From an uncultured Gammaproteobacteria bacterium (lineage in GTDB: Bacteria > Pseudomonadota > Gammaproteobacteria > PS1 > Pseudothioglobaceae), in the NCBI GenBank assembly GCA_913054335.1, contig CAJXHL010000002.1, forward strand, positions 1 to 58,607: a DNA stretch of 58,607 bases, written 5' to 3'. The position numbers and the translations under genes were made by a program. Below are positions 8,023 to 16,043 of this stretch, one piece after another (the first letter of the stretch is position 1; every line of letters starts with the position of its first letter). The notes under the pieces were generated by a model. The model was given only the letters and a program-made list of their open reading frames with translations, was not told the DNA's origin and did no database searches.

Positions 8023-9024
8023 ATGAGTACAACATTTTTAAACAGAGAGGATATTGAGCAAATCGCGATTAAGGCGCTGATGAGTTCTGGTGCGAGTGAG
8101 GCTGCTGCAAGCGCCCTTGCAAAAGGTGTTGCGGCAGCTGAGATGGATGGTATTGCCAGCCACGGCTTGGTTTATGTGCCAATTTATTGTGAGCATTTGA
8201 CTTGTGGCAAGGTCAACCCAAATGCACAAGTTGTGGTGAATCAAACCGCTCCTAGCGCTATTGTGGTTGATGCAGATAGCGGTTTTGCTCATCCGGCGAT
8301 TGACGCCGGTTTTGATTTACTGATTAAAAGTGCTAAGAAAAACGGTTGTGCTGCGATGTCGGTCAGAAATTCTTATAATTGTGGTGTGCTGGGCTTTCAC
8401 TCGGAGCGTATTGCCCAAGCAGGCATGACGGGTCTTGGTTTTACCAATGCGCCTGCCTCCATTATGCCAGTGGGTGGCGACACTTCAGTGATTGGCACAA
8501 ATCCTTTTTCTGTGGCTGTGCCGGATGGCAAGGGTGGCGTTGCTTTTGTGATTGATCAATCTGCTAGTGTGGTTGCTAAAAGTGAAATTAAAATGCATGC
8601 ACAGGCAGGCAAGCCTATTCCTGAGGGCTGGGCATATGATGCAAATGGCAATCCAACAACAGATGCTGATGCTGCTATGAAGGGCTCTATGGCACCAGTA
8701 GGTGGTTACAAAGGCTTTGGTGCGGGCTTGATGGTTGAAGTCTTTGCTGCTGTTATGGCTGGCGCAACCTTGGGCAAAGATGCCAGTCCGTTTGCTGGGA
8801 CTGCAGGTGGCCCTCCAAGAACAGGCCAATTCTTTTTTGCCGCCTCACCAGATGTGTTTTCGCCAGATGTTTTTGGTGATCGAGTACAATCATTGACTGA
8901 GTCAATTGAGGTGCAGGTAGGTGCTCATTTACCGGGTAGTGGGCGTTTTGCTAAGCGTGCGAAACACGAACAGAGTGGTGTTGAAGTAAGTATTGCTTTG
9001 TTGGAGAAAATCCAAGCGATTTAA
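8023..9024 (+). CDS. LDH2/malate dehydrogenase-family oxidoreductase (imino-acid reductase-like)
   Basis: A 333-residue member of the LDH2 family, which includes sulfolactate, ureidoglycolate and delta1-piperideine/pyrroline-2-carboxylate reductases. The catalytic-histidine block SHGLVYVP is at about residues 46-53, and the nucleotide-binding and C-terminal blocks (GGDTSVIGTNPFSVAVP, GGYKGFG) are intact. AAGGAG lies 6 bp before the ATG. The motif YNCGVLGFHSE resembles that of the imino-acid (DpkA-type) reductases. With the enolase-superfamily dehydratase nearby, reduction of delta1-pyrroline-2-carboxylate to L-proline is the best hypothesis. Confidence 0.75.
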   Translation: MSTTFLNREDIEQIAIKALMSSGASEAAASALAKGVAAAEMDGIASHGLVYVPIYCEHLTCGKVNPNAQVVVNQTAPSAIVVDADSGFAHPAIDAGFDLLIKSAKKNGCAAMSVRNSYNCGVLGFHSERIAQAGMTGLGFTNAPASIMPVGGDTSVIGTNPFSVAVPDGKGGVAFVIDQSASVVAKSEIKMHAQAGKPIPEGWAYDANGNPTTDADAAMKGSMAPVGGYKGFGAGLMVEVFAAVMAGATLGKDASPFAGTAGGPPRTGQFFFAASPDVFSPDVFGDRVQSLTESIEVQVGAHLPGSGRFAKRAKHEQSGVEVSIALLEKIQAI

Positions 9025-9085
9025 TATTTAAAAAACCGACGAATATCCTGCTAATTTTGTTGCTCTCTTAGTCTGATTGGCCAAA

Positions 9086-10339
9086 TTATTCTGTAAAATC
9101 ATCGCGGTGTTTACCGATTTTGATTCTACGAGTCGTACCTTCAAGCTCTTGTTGATAGTCCGCCTCATTCATGCGTTCTTTAAGGACATCGGTTCTCAGA
9201 TCAAGTGTTGAAAGGCCCACTTGTCCAGCCGCCCTCATCCCGGCATATCTCGCCTCTGCAGTTATTTTCTTTCTTACTAGGTGCGGTTGCCAATAGTCCA
9301 AATCGCTAGGTTTCGCATTGCCTTCTAGGCTAAGGTAGTTGGTTTTTATAGCTGCATTAATTATTTCAGCGCCACGAGAGGTGCGACCAATCACAACATT
9401 TGTGCCCAGATCGTTTTCCATCATTTCTAAGGTCGGCTCACAGTTTGGCCACGTGTCTCCAGAAACAATGTCTGCAGCTTCACCAGAGCCATCCGGACAA
9501 ATACGACAGCGCCATGGTATGTGCCACTGTGAGGAGTCTGTGCCCCAGAAGTCCAGATAGGTTTTGCTGATTGTTTCACCGTTTTTGAAGCGAATAGTGG
9601 TTGGTCCAGGACAGCCTTCGCCTCGATAACTAACACTTTCAACATCACTCTCATCGGCGCCAACAGATTTGAGAAATTTTTCCATCGCAAAAGGTGGGAA
9701 AAAGCCGCCACAAATAGGTGTTAATAATGCCTTAATTTGTTGGTCAATTCTTGGATCTTTTTTGCCGAGCAAACGAACTGCCGATATGTCACACGGCTTG
9801 GCGACAAGGGCAATAGTAATGCCAGTATCGAGTATTTTGAGCAAGTTTTCCAGTGGCGAAGTAGAGGCATAGATTGAACTGCAGCCGTTGACGATATCTT
9901 CACTGGTTTGGCTTAATTGCGAATGACCAAAATACGCCTTTAGACCGCCACCAGCAACCTGCAAAATACAATCAACTTGCCCGCTCTCCAGCAAATACAG
10001 GCTGATTGCGGTTAGTCCGCCGCCGGTAGCCGCCTTGTGTCGTATTTTTGCATCACTTGAGTGCGCCCTCACTATTGTTTCTATCGGCCCCCACATTGGA
10101 TCCAGATTTTCTAGGTTTGAGATCTTGTCACTTGGCAAGCCCGAATGCACAACGCCAGGGCAAAAGCTTTGTAGGTGGATATTTTGCTCGGAACTTAATG
10201 GCGTGTTTTCTGAGGGGCGCAGATGTCCGGAGGGCGAAACCTGCATTTGGACTTGACTAGGGAAAACGCCAGCACAGAGCCCACAACCTATACACAGGCC
10301 CTCTTCGATAATTTGTTCTATATTGCTATTTGAGTTCAT
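9086..10339 (-). CDS. FrhB/FdhB-family iron-sulfur flavoprotein (coenzyme F420 hydrogenase beta-subunit-like)
   Basis: A 417-residue protein of the FrhB family. The N-terminus has CIGCGLC (Cys16, Cys19, Cys22), but the fourth position of a classic CxxCxxCxxxCP cluster is Phe26-Pro27, so that cluster lacks a ligand or uses another one. Further Cys-containing blocks are PWRCRICPDGSGE and YRGEGCPGPT. Relatives transfer electrons through FAD and Fe-S clusters, and bacterial homologues lacking F420 are common beside catabolic genes. It lies 11 bp downstream of the enolase-superfamily gene in a minus-strand operon. The redox partner and substrate are unknown. Confidence 0.7.
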   Translation of the reverse strand: MNSNSNIEQIIEEGLCIGCGLCAGVFPSQVQMQVSPSGHLRPSENTPLSSEQNIHLQSFCPGVVHSGLPSDKISNLENLDPMWGPIETIVRAHSSDAKIRHKAATGGGLTAISLYLLESGQVDCILQVAGGGLKAYFGHSQLSQTSEDIVNGCSSIYASTSPLENLLKILDTGITIALVAKPCDISAVRLLGKKDPRIDQQIKALLTPICGGFFPPFAMEKFLKSVGADESDVESVSYRGEGCPGPTTIRFKNGETISKTYLDFWGTDSSQWHIPWRCRICPDGSGEAADIVSGDTWPNCEPTLEMMENDLGTNVVIGRTSRGAEIINAAIKTNYLSLEGNAKPSDLDYWQPHLVRKKITAEARYAGMRAAGQVGLSTLDLRTDVLKERMNEADYQQELEGTTRRIKIGKHRDDFTE

Positions 10340-10350
10340 TTGCAGTCCAG

Positions 10351-11433
10351 CTAAATTAGAAATTGTTTAATCGCCTTGTCATCAAAGGTAAAACCAAGTC
10401 CCGGGCGTTCTGGAATATCAATACAGCCAGCAATAATAGGTATTTTCTCGTTGAACAGAGGCGCGTACCAAGGCATGTGTTCAATTGAAATACAATTCTC
10501 AACTGAGCCGGCTATGCATAGACTTTGTTCGGTGAAAATATGGGTAGAGATTGGTAAGTTGTAAGCTTCGGCTAAATGCGCCACTTTGCGCATCTCGCTA
10601 AGGCCACCGATTCGCTGCAAATCTGGCATAAGGATGTCACAAGCCTTGGCTTCAATCATCGCGCGCATGCCGTAACGAGTGTATTCGGTTTCGCCGGATG
10701 CAATAGGAATATCTAACGCTTGGCGCACTTCGCTATGGCCGACCAAGTCGTATGCCGGTACTGGTTCTTCTAGCCACAGAAGATCAAATTCTTGCAATTC
10801 TTTACCCAGTTTTATTGCTTGTTTTGGCGTTGATGACTGGTTAAGGTCTGCCATCAATTCAACGTCTTGCCCAATCGCACTTCGAAGTTGTCTGATGCGT
10901 TCCACGTCATCTTTGTAGTCTTTAGAGCCAAGTCTAATTTTCATAGAGGTATGACCTTGTTGAAGAAAAACATGGGCCTCTTCGATGAGCTCGTCTATGC
11001 TTTGTGCAAGCCATAAGCCCCCACTGGCATAGGTTTTTATCTTACTTCGACAGGCGCCAAACAATTTGTGTAGTGGTAAATTAGCCGCCTTGCCGACAAT
11101 ATCCCACAGTGCTGTATCAATAGTAGAAAGCGCCGAAATGGTAACGCCTTTGTGGCCAGTAGGATTTATTGCTCTCCAGATATCCTGCCAAATGGCCTCG
11201 ATAAAATGCGGGTCTTTGCCGATTAGATGTGGCGCAAAACCCTTGATCATTTCATCAAAGGCTTTAATGCGTACAGCATTTAACGCAAAAAGATAGGACT
11301 CGCCCGTAATCCCTTCATCGGTTTTAATAGTGAGCAACACACAGCCCACTGAGCCCATATCGTGAATTGCTGTTTTAATTGGTTTTTCGAAAGGAAGTTC
11401 GACAACCCTTGTTGTTAACCCGCTAATGATCAT
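10351..11433 (-). CDS. Enolase-superfamily dehydratase/racemase, mandelate racemase subgroup
   Basis: A 360-residue protein with the mandelate-racemase layout: acid/base motif KIR (Lys165-x-Arg167, a KxR variant of KxK), metal ligands Asp196 (ADLNQS), Glu222 (WLEEPV) and Glu248 (SGET), and the His298/Asp271 dyad (STHIF, MPDLQR). These positions nearly coincide with those of mandelate racemase. KxR members are usually acid-sugar dehydratases. Whether this one makes a 2-keto-3-deoxy acid or racemises a hydroxy acid cannot be told. It is paired with the FrhB-like gene downstream. Upstream, 122 bp separate it from the lysR gene. Confidence 0.75.
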   Translation of the reverse strand: MIISGLTTRVVELPFEKPIKTAIHDMGSVGCVLLTIKTDEGITGESYLFALNAVRIKAFDEMIKGFAPHLIGKDPHFIEAIWQDIWRAINPTGHKGVTISALSTIDTALWDIVGKAANLPLHKLFGACRSKIKTYASGGLWLAQSIDELIEEAHVFLQQGHTSMKIRLGSKDYKDDVERIRQLRSAIGQDVELMADLNQSSTPKQAIKLGKELQEFDLLWLEEPVPAYDLVGHSEVRQALDIPIASGETEYTRYGMRAMIEAKACDILMPDLQRIGGLSEMRKVAHLAEAYNLPISTHIFTEQSLCIAGSVENCISIEHMPWYAPLFNEKIPIIAGCIDIPERPGLGFTFDDKAIKQFLI

Positions 11434-11555
11434 TTATCAGCATGACTGCTATCTAAAAATAAACAATATACCGCTTGAATTAACGAGCACTGTGATAAAA
11501 AACTATAACACCTATCGAAAAAAACGATTTCAACGGGCAGCTATAATTTGCAAAG

Positions 11556-12401
11556 TTAGTGAACGATTCTTCTTAATGCACGAATGGCTGCTTTGTGCAA
11601 TTTTGAATCGATAGCGCTTGTTGGGTAGCCCAAGTAAGTTGGTCGGTGAAAAGTTGGAGAGTTTTCCACCACAAACAATGTTTCGTCTTCGAGCAAGTGC
11701 TTGATGGAGCCCTCGATAAAATAACCTGAGCCACCGTTCTTCAGAATATGATTGAGGGCACTAGTTGCTACGCCAAAAGATATCTTAGGGATGTAGGCCT
11801 TAGGAAATGCGAGGTTGTGTTGGGAGCGGAACTCATGACCCCAGTCCACAAATACATAACCATCTACTCTACCCATTTCAAGAATGCGTGGCTCTGTAGC
11901 CACAAGAATCAGTGGGTCGTCCATCAGCTGCTCTATATGGATATTGGGTTGGTGTATTGGGCGGTAAAGAATGGCCATATCAATATGACCATCGCGCAGT
12001 TGAGCCATCAATGGATCTGAATAATCACTGATTACTCTTGTTGCAATACTGGGCTCGGTTTTCCGCATGATGTCTAGCCATTTGGGAGCGATATAATCCC
12101 AGTGATTCATCTGAATGCCAAAACTAAAGACACCGGTCATATCGTCTGGCAAGGCAATTTCCTGACGCGCCCTTTCCCATGCCTGAACGGCGGCAACGGC
12201 GTGCTTATGAAAAAGTCTGCCAGCGGTTGTCAATTCACAACCGTTACGTTTTCTGATAATAAGTGGTTGGCGGAGTTGTTCTTCTAGCGCCTTGATTCTA
12301 GCGCTGACAGTGGATTGAGTAACGTGTAATTTTTCGGCGGACGCTTGAAAGCTGCCAGAAGAGCTGACCTCTAAAAAAGTGCGCATATGCTCAATATTCA
12401 T
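11556..12401 (-). CDS. LysR-family transcriptional regulator
   Basis: A 281-residue LysR-type regulator. The N-terminal winged helix-turn-helix (MNIEHMRTFLEVSSSGSF, then the ARIKALEEQL block near residues 31-40) is complete and is followed by a substrate-binding domain. It is divergent from the class II aldolase gene at 12560, the usual arrangement for an autoregulated LysR that controls its neighbour. A palindrome with a T-N11-A core at 12468-12484 in the gap is the likely operator, and a nearly identical site occurs before the HyuAB operon. The effector is unknown. Confidence 0.85.
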   Translation of the reverse strand: MNIEHMRTFLEVSSSGSFQASAEKLHVTQSTVSARIKALEEQLRQPLIIRKRNGCELTTAGRLFHKHAVAAVQAWERARQEIALPDDMTGVFSFGIQMNHWDYIAPKWLDIMRKTEPSIATRVISDYSDPLMAQLRDGHIDMAILYRPIHQPNIHIEQLMDDPLILVATEPRILEMGRVDGYVFVDWGHEFRSQHNLAFPKAYIPKISFGVATSALNHILKNGGSGYFIEGSIKHLLEDETLFVVENSPTFHRPTYLGYPTSAIDSKLHKAAIRALRRIVH

Positions 12402-12467
12402 TTAGCACCCCTAAAAACCAAGTTATCCATTGAATATTCTGATTATACAAAACATAGGGGGTAGGTA

Positions 12468-12484
12468 TATCGCTATTTTCGATA
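12468..12484. promoter_or_regulatory. LysR-type operator candidate, TATCG-N7-CGATA
   Basis: A 17-bp interrupted palindrome with five-base arms and a T-N11-A core, the hallmark of LysR boxes. It lies between the divergent lysR (start at 12401) and class II aldolase (start at 12560) genes. The core ATCGCTATTTTCGAT differs by one base from ATCGATATTTTCGAT at 24317-24331. Confidence 0.55.
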
Positions 12485-12559
12485 AGTGTCATAACTTTTT
12501 ATCAACGTACTCCTAGCGCCAAGCGGTATATTTATTCGATTTAGCTGGTTGGAATATCC

Positions 12560-13297
12560 ATGAATGTAGAACAATTAACCCTCGAGCAAGAGATGGAAAA
12601 AGTTAGGATTGATTTGGCGGCTATGTTTCGTTTAACGGTAATGCATGGCTGGGACGATACTGTTTGGAATCACATCACCGCTAGAGTACCTGGTTCCGAT
12701 CACCATTTTTACATGCATCGATTTGGTCTTACCTATGAAGAAGTATGCGCCTCAAATTTAATCAAAGTGGATGAAGAAGGAAATGTGCTAGAGGGTCCGA
12801 GTGATGTGAGTACAGCGGGTTTTATCATACATAGCGCGATTCACCTCAACTACCCAAACAATAAATTTGTGTTTCATGCGCATCCTGCGAGTGCAATTGC
12901 AGCGACAGCCTTTAAGGAGATTCCATTCTTAGTGCAAGACTCCGCGATGCTTTACGGAAAAGTTGGTTATCACGATTGGGAGGGCTTATCGGTAGACCCG
13001 GATGAGCGCTTGCGAATTGCTGATAATTTGGGCGATAACTCTTGCTTGGTGATGCGTAATCATGGCTTTTTGACGGTTGGTGAAACGTCAGGGCAGTGTT
13101 TTATGAATATGTATTACCTGATTCGCCTATGTGAAGTTGCGCTCAGTGCCAAAACATCCAACTTAGAGATAGATTCAGGCCCCGAGCATCTTTGGCCAAT
13201 CGCCTCAAAACAATACGAGGCGTTCTCACCAGGTGTCTATGAATGGCCAGCTTTGCTGCGTCGTTGTGACCGGTTAGATCCTTCATATAAACATTAA
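12560..13297 (+). CDS. Class II aldolase/adducin-family protein
   Basis: A 245-residue protein of the class II aldolase/adducin fold. Zinc-binding histidines are visible in FHAHPAS (about residues 113-119) and in MRNHGF (about 174-179). Family members are fuculose/rhamnulose phosphate aldolases, four-carbon sugar-acid decarboxylases or non-catalytic homologues. It is the first gene of a five-gene plus-strand cluster and is divergent from lysR. With the beta-hydroxyacid dehydrogenase two genes on, a sugar-acid-like route is conceivable, but the oxygenase between them is unusual for that. The substrate is not known. Confidence 0.75.
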   Translation: MNVEQLTLEQEMEKVRIDLAAMFRLTVMHGWDDTVWNHITARVPGSDHHFYMHRFGLTYEEVCASNLIKVDEEGNVLEGPSDVSTAGFIIHSAIHLNYPNNKFVFHAHPASAIAATAFKEIPFLVQDSAMLYGKVGYHDWEGLSVDPDERLRIADNLGDNSCLVMRNHGFLTVGETSGQCFMNMYYLIRLCEVALSAKTSNLEIDSGPEHLWPIASKQYEAFSPGVYEWPALLRRCDRLDPSYKH

Positions 13298-13299
13298 TA

Positions 13300-14184
13300 A
13301 TGTCAGTTATTTCAGCACCTTCAGCCTTTAGTGCTAATGAAATTCAACTGGAGGATTTTCTAGATTTAGAGAGATTTCCTATTCACGATTTAACCAGTAA
13401 AAAAAGGGCCGCTTTGGTTGCTGATTGTCGCAAAGATTTAGAAAAATGGGGTTGCGCTCATGTGCCAGATTTTATTACCCCCTCAGCTACTCAAAAAATG
13501 AAGGAAGAGGCGTTTCGCATTATGGTCGGCGCTCGCAGAGCGCATGCATGGGTGAATCCTTATCTCACCAAAGAAGACACCAGTTTGCCGGAAGACCACC
13601 CTAAGCGTTTTTTTGAAGAAAGAACCTCATCCTTTATTAATTCCGATTTGCTGGAGGCAGATTCAATATTGCGTATGATTTATGACAGTGATGTGATGGT
13701 GCACTTTGTCTCAGATTGCCTGAATGTTGGCCCGATATATCGTTGGGCAGAACCATTGGGGCGTAATCCGTATAGTGTGATGAAAGGCGGCGATTATTTC
13801 CCTTGGCATTTTGATGGCAATGATTTTACTGTTAGTATTTTGGTCAATGAGTCCGAAGAAGGCGGCGATTTTGAGTACGTGCCCGATATTCGCTCTGCCA
13901 ATAATGAGTGTTTTGATGATGTTGGTGCGGTCTTGCAGGGTGCTCGAGAAAAGGTGCGGGTGCTGAGTTTAAAAACGGGCGACCTGCAAATATTTAAAGG
14001 TCGTTATTCGATGCACAGAGTTACAACCACACAAGGTGAGTCGCCACGAATTATTGCCCTACCAACTTATGTCACTAATCCGTATTTGGTCAATAGACCA
14101 CACCATGCTGAAGCGTTTTACGGTCGCTCAATGGCGATTCACCACGAGCGTAATTTAGAGCGTGTTGATAACTTAACCGATTAA
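13300..14184 (+). CDS. BesD/HalD-like Fe(II)/2-oxoglutarate oxygenase
   Basis: A 294-residue protein beginning just after the aldolase stop. The iron triad is seen as His170-Phe-Asp172 (FPWHFDGNDF) and His239 (SMHRVTT), with Arg250 (ESPRIIALPTY) placed to bind 2-oxoglutarate. The blocks WHFD.N.F, GGDFEYVPDIRS and LQIFKGRYSMHRVT match my recollection of the family that contains the amino-acid radical halogenases BesD and HalD. Halogenases have Gly in place of the triad Asp; this one keeps Asp172, so hydroxylation is predicted. The likely substrate is a free amino acid or a similar small polar metabolite, by family analogy. Cytoplasmic; no signal peptide. Confidence 0.6.
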   Translation: MSVISAPSAFSANEIQLEDFLDLERFPIHDLTSKKRAALVADCRKDLEKWGCAHVPDFITPSATQKMKEEAFRIMVGARRAHAWVNPYLTKEDTSLPEDHPKRFFEERTSSFINSDLLEADSILRMIYDSDVMVHFVSDCLNVGPIYRWAEPLGRNPYSVMKGGDYFPWHFDGNDFTVSILVNESEEGGDFEYVPDIRSANNECFDDVGAVLQGAREKVRVLSLKTGDLQIFKGRYSMHRVTTTQGESPRIIALPTYVTNPYLVNRPHHAEAFYGRSMAIHHERNLERVDNLTD

Positions 14185-14196
14185 GGAAAAAATAAC

Positions 14197-15090
14197 ATGA
14201 ATATTGGATTTATCGGTCTTGGTAATATGGGTACTGGCATGGCGCTCAATCTACTCAGGCATTGCCAAGAGTCTGGCGACACACTCATTGTTTTTGATAT
14301 TAATGAAACAGCGTTGACTGATGTGGTTGCCAAAGGCGCGGTTAATGGACAGAGTACTGCTAGGTTATGTGGCCAGTGTGAGGTATTGTTTACTTCGCTA
14401 CCAAGCGCCAAAGAAGTCAATCTTCTAGCTTTTGGAGGTGATGGTATTCTTGCTAATCTTAAAGAGGGAGCGACTTGGTTTGAAACCAGTACCAATGAAT
14501 TATCAGAATGGCAAAAAGTGAAAAACGAAGCGCCGAGTCACTTGACCTTGGTCGATGCGCCAGTCAGCGGTGGCGCCGAAGGTGCATTAGCAGGAACATT
14601 AGCGATATTTTTAGGTATTGATGAAAATGTTCTTACAAAGTTTGAATCTTTACTAGGCGTTTTTGCGGCCAGAGTGGTGCGTATGGGGCCTTCCGGCGCA
14701 GGCTATGTCACCAAATTAGCGCAACTGCATTTAAATTATCTTGTCGCCCAAGGCATTGGTGAAACTTTAATGCTAGGTGCAAAAGCTAACTTAGACTTAA
14801 GTGTGCTACACTCTGTCTTGATGAGTAGCTGTGCTCGTAGTTACGTGGTTGAAAGTTATATCCCAAAAGTGCTCGACGGCAGTTACGATACATCTTTTGC
14901 TCTTGGCTTGGCGGAAAAAGACATGCGGTTGATTACCGAGTTGGGTCAACATCTTGAAGTGAGTATGCCTCTTGGGGATAAGGTCTACAACACATATCAG
15001 CAGGCAAAAAATGCGTATGGCTATGACGCACCTCATCTAAGTGTTGTTCGCTTAATGGAAGAGCAGCACGATCAATTATTACGGAGCTAG
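14197..15090 (+). CDS. 3-hydroxyisobutyrate dehydrogenase-family NAD(P)-dependent oxidoreductase
   Basis: A 297-residue beta-hydroxyacid dehydrogenase. The N-terminus has the Rossmann signature IGFIGLGNMG, the substrate-binding block DAPVSGGAEGA is at about 120-130, and the catalytic Lys is Lys173 in GAGYVTKLAQ. An AAGGA ribosome site precedes the ATG. Relatives act on 3-hydroxyisobutyrate, tartronate semialdehyde, L-threonate or 3-hydroxypropionate. It sits between the BesD-like oxygenase and a GhrA-like dehydrogenase, so it may oxidise a hydroxylated product of the oxygenase. A second, distant paralogue lies at 57316. Confidence 0.8.
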   Translation: MNIGFIGLGNMGTGMALNLLRHCQESGDTLIVFDINETALTDVVAKGAVNGQSTARLCGQCEVLFTSLPSAKEVNLLAFGGDGILANLKEGATWFETSTNELSEWQKVKNEAPSHLTLVDAPVSGGAEGALAGTLAIFLGIDENVLTKFESLLGVFAARVVRMGPSGAGYVTKLAQLHLNYLVAQGIGETLMLGAKANLDLSVLHSVLMSSCARSYVVESYIPKVLDGSYDTSFALGLAEKDMRLITELGQHLEVSMPLGDKVYNTYQQAKNAYGYDAPHLSVVRLMEEQHDQLLRS

Positions 15091-15096
15091 TGATTT

Positions 15097-16029
15097 ATGG
15101 CATTACTTGTTAGTCTTATCGATACGGATATTCAGCCTTGGGTTGAGGTGTTTGAGTCTGAATTGAGTAATATGGACATCAGAATTTACCCTGATGTTGG
15201 CGATGTTAGTGAAATAGAATACGTTGCCGCTTGGCAACACCCATTTGGCGAATATAAAAAATATCCAAATTTAAAAGCCATTCTGTCACTCGGAGCAGGT
15301 GTGGATCATATTATTAAAGATCCAGCATTGCCCAAGGATGTACCTATAGTGCGTATGGCAGATGACTCCCTGATTCGCGATATGTGTTTGTATGCATCGC
15401 ACTGGGTGTTGCATTTTCATAGTGACTATTATCGCTATACCAAGCTACAAGCAAAGAAACTGTGGCTACCGCAAGATTTTGTAGCACCTAAAAATCGATC
15501 GATTGGCATTATGGGTTTTGGCAATATTGGTAAATCCATTGGCGATTTATTGACTACCCAAGGTTTTAAGGTTGTTGGCTGGGGTGCTAGTGAAAAGCAC
15601 ACAACCGGCGGGATTGAGTATTTCTATGGCAAAGATCAAATGAGTGCTTTTTTAAATAAGGCTGAGATTTTGATCAATGTATTGCCACTCACTGATGCCA
15701 CGAGAAGCTTAGTAATGGAGCGTGAATTGCGTCAACTACCCAAAGGTGCTTTTGTGATTAATATGGGCAGAGGCTCTATTATTAATGAGAGCGATCTTTT
15801 GAGTGTTCTCAACAGTTCTCATATCAGTGCAGCAGTGCTTGATGTATTTGACGTGGAGCCCTTGCCTGTTGATGACCCACTTTGGTCACACCCTAACGTC
15901 ACTATTACGCCCCATATTGCTGGCCAAAGTGATGGCAATACAGCGGCGATGTTTATGGTTGAGAATATTCGCAGAATAGAAAATGGTGAGCCGCCTTTTC
16001 CGCTTTATGACGTAACACGAGGCTATTAA
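15097..16029 (+). CDS. D-2-hydroxyacid dehydrogenase, glyoxylate/hydroxypyruvate reductase A-like
   Basis: A 310-residue GhrA-type dehydrogenase. Visible blocks are LSLGAGVDHI (substrate pocket), the Rossmann motif GIMGFGNIGKSIG, NMGRGSIIN, and the catalytic Glu and His in DVFDVEPL and TPHIAG. It reduces glyoxylate, hydroxypyruvate or a related 2-ketoacid, or runs in reverse. It follows the beta-hydroxyacid dehydrogenase after 6 bp and precedes the DddP-like gene by 14 bp, so it belongs to the same transcription unit. Confidence 0.8.
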   Translation: MALLVSLIDTDIQPWVEVFESELSNMDIRIYPDVGDVSEIEYVAAWQHPFGEYKKYPNLKAILSLGAGVDHIIKDPALPKDVPIVRMADDSLIRDMCLYASHWVLHFHSDYYRYTKLQAKKLWLPQDFVAPKNRSIGIMGFGNIGKSIGDLLTTQGFKVVGWGASEKHTTGGIEYFYGKDQMSAFLNKAEILINVLPLTDATRSLVMERELRQLPKGAFVINMGRGSIINESDLLSVLNSSHISAAVLDVFDVEPLPVDDPLWSHPNVTITPHIAGQSDGNTAAMFMVENIRRIENGEPPFPLYDVTRGY

Positions 16030-16043
16030 TTAGCCGTAGTGGG

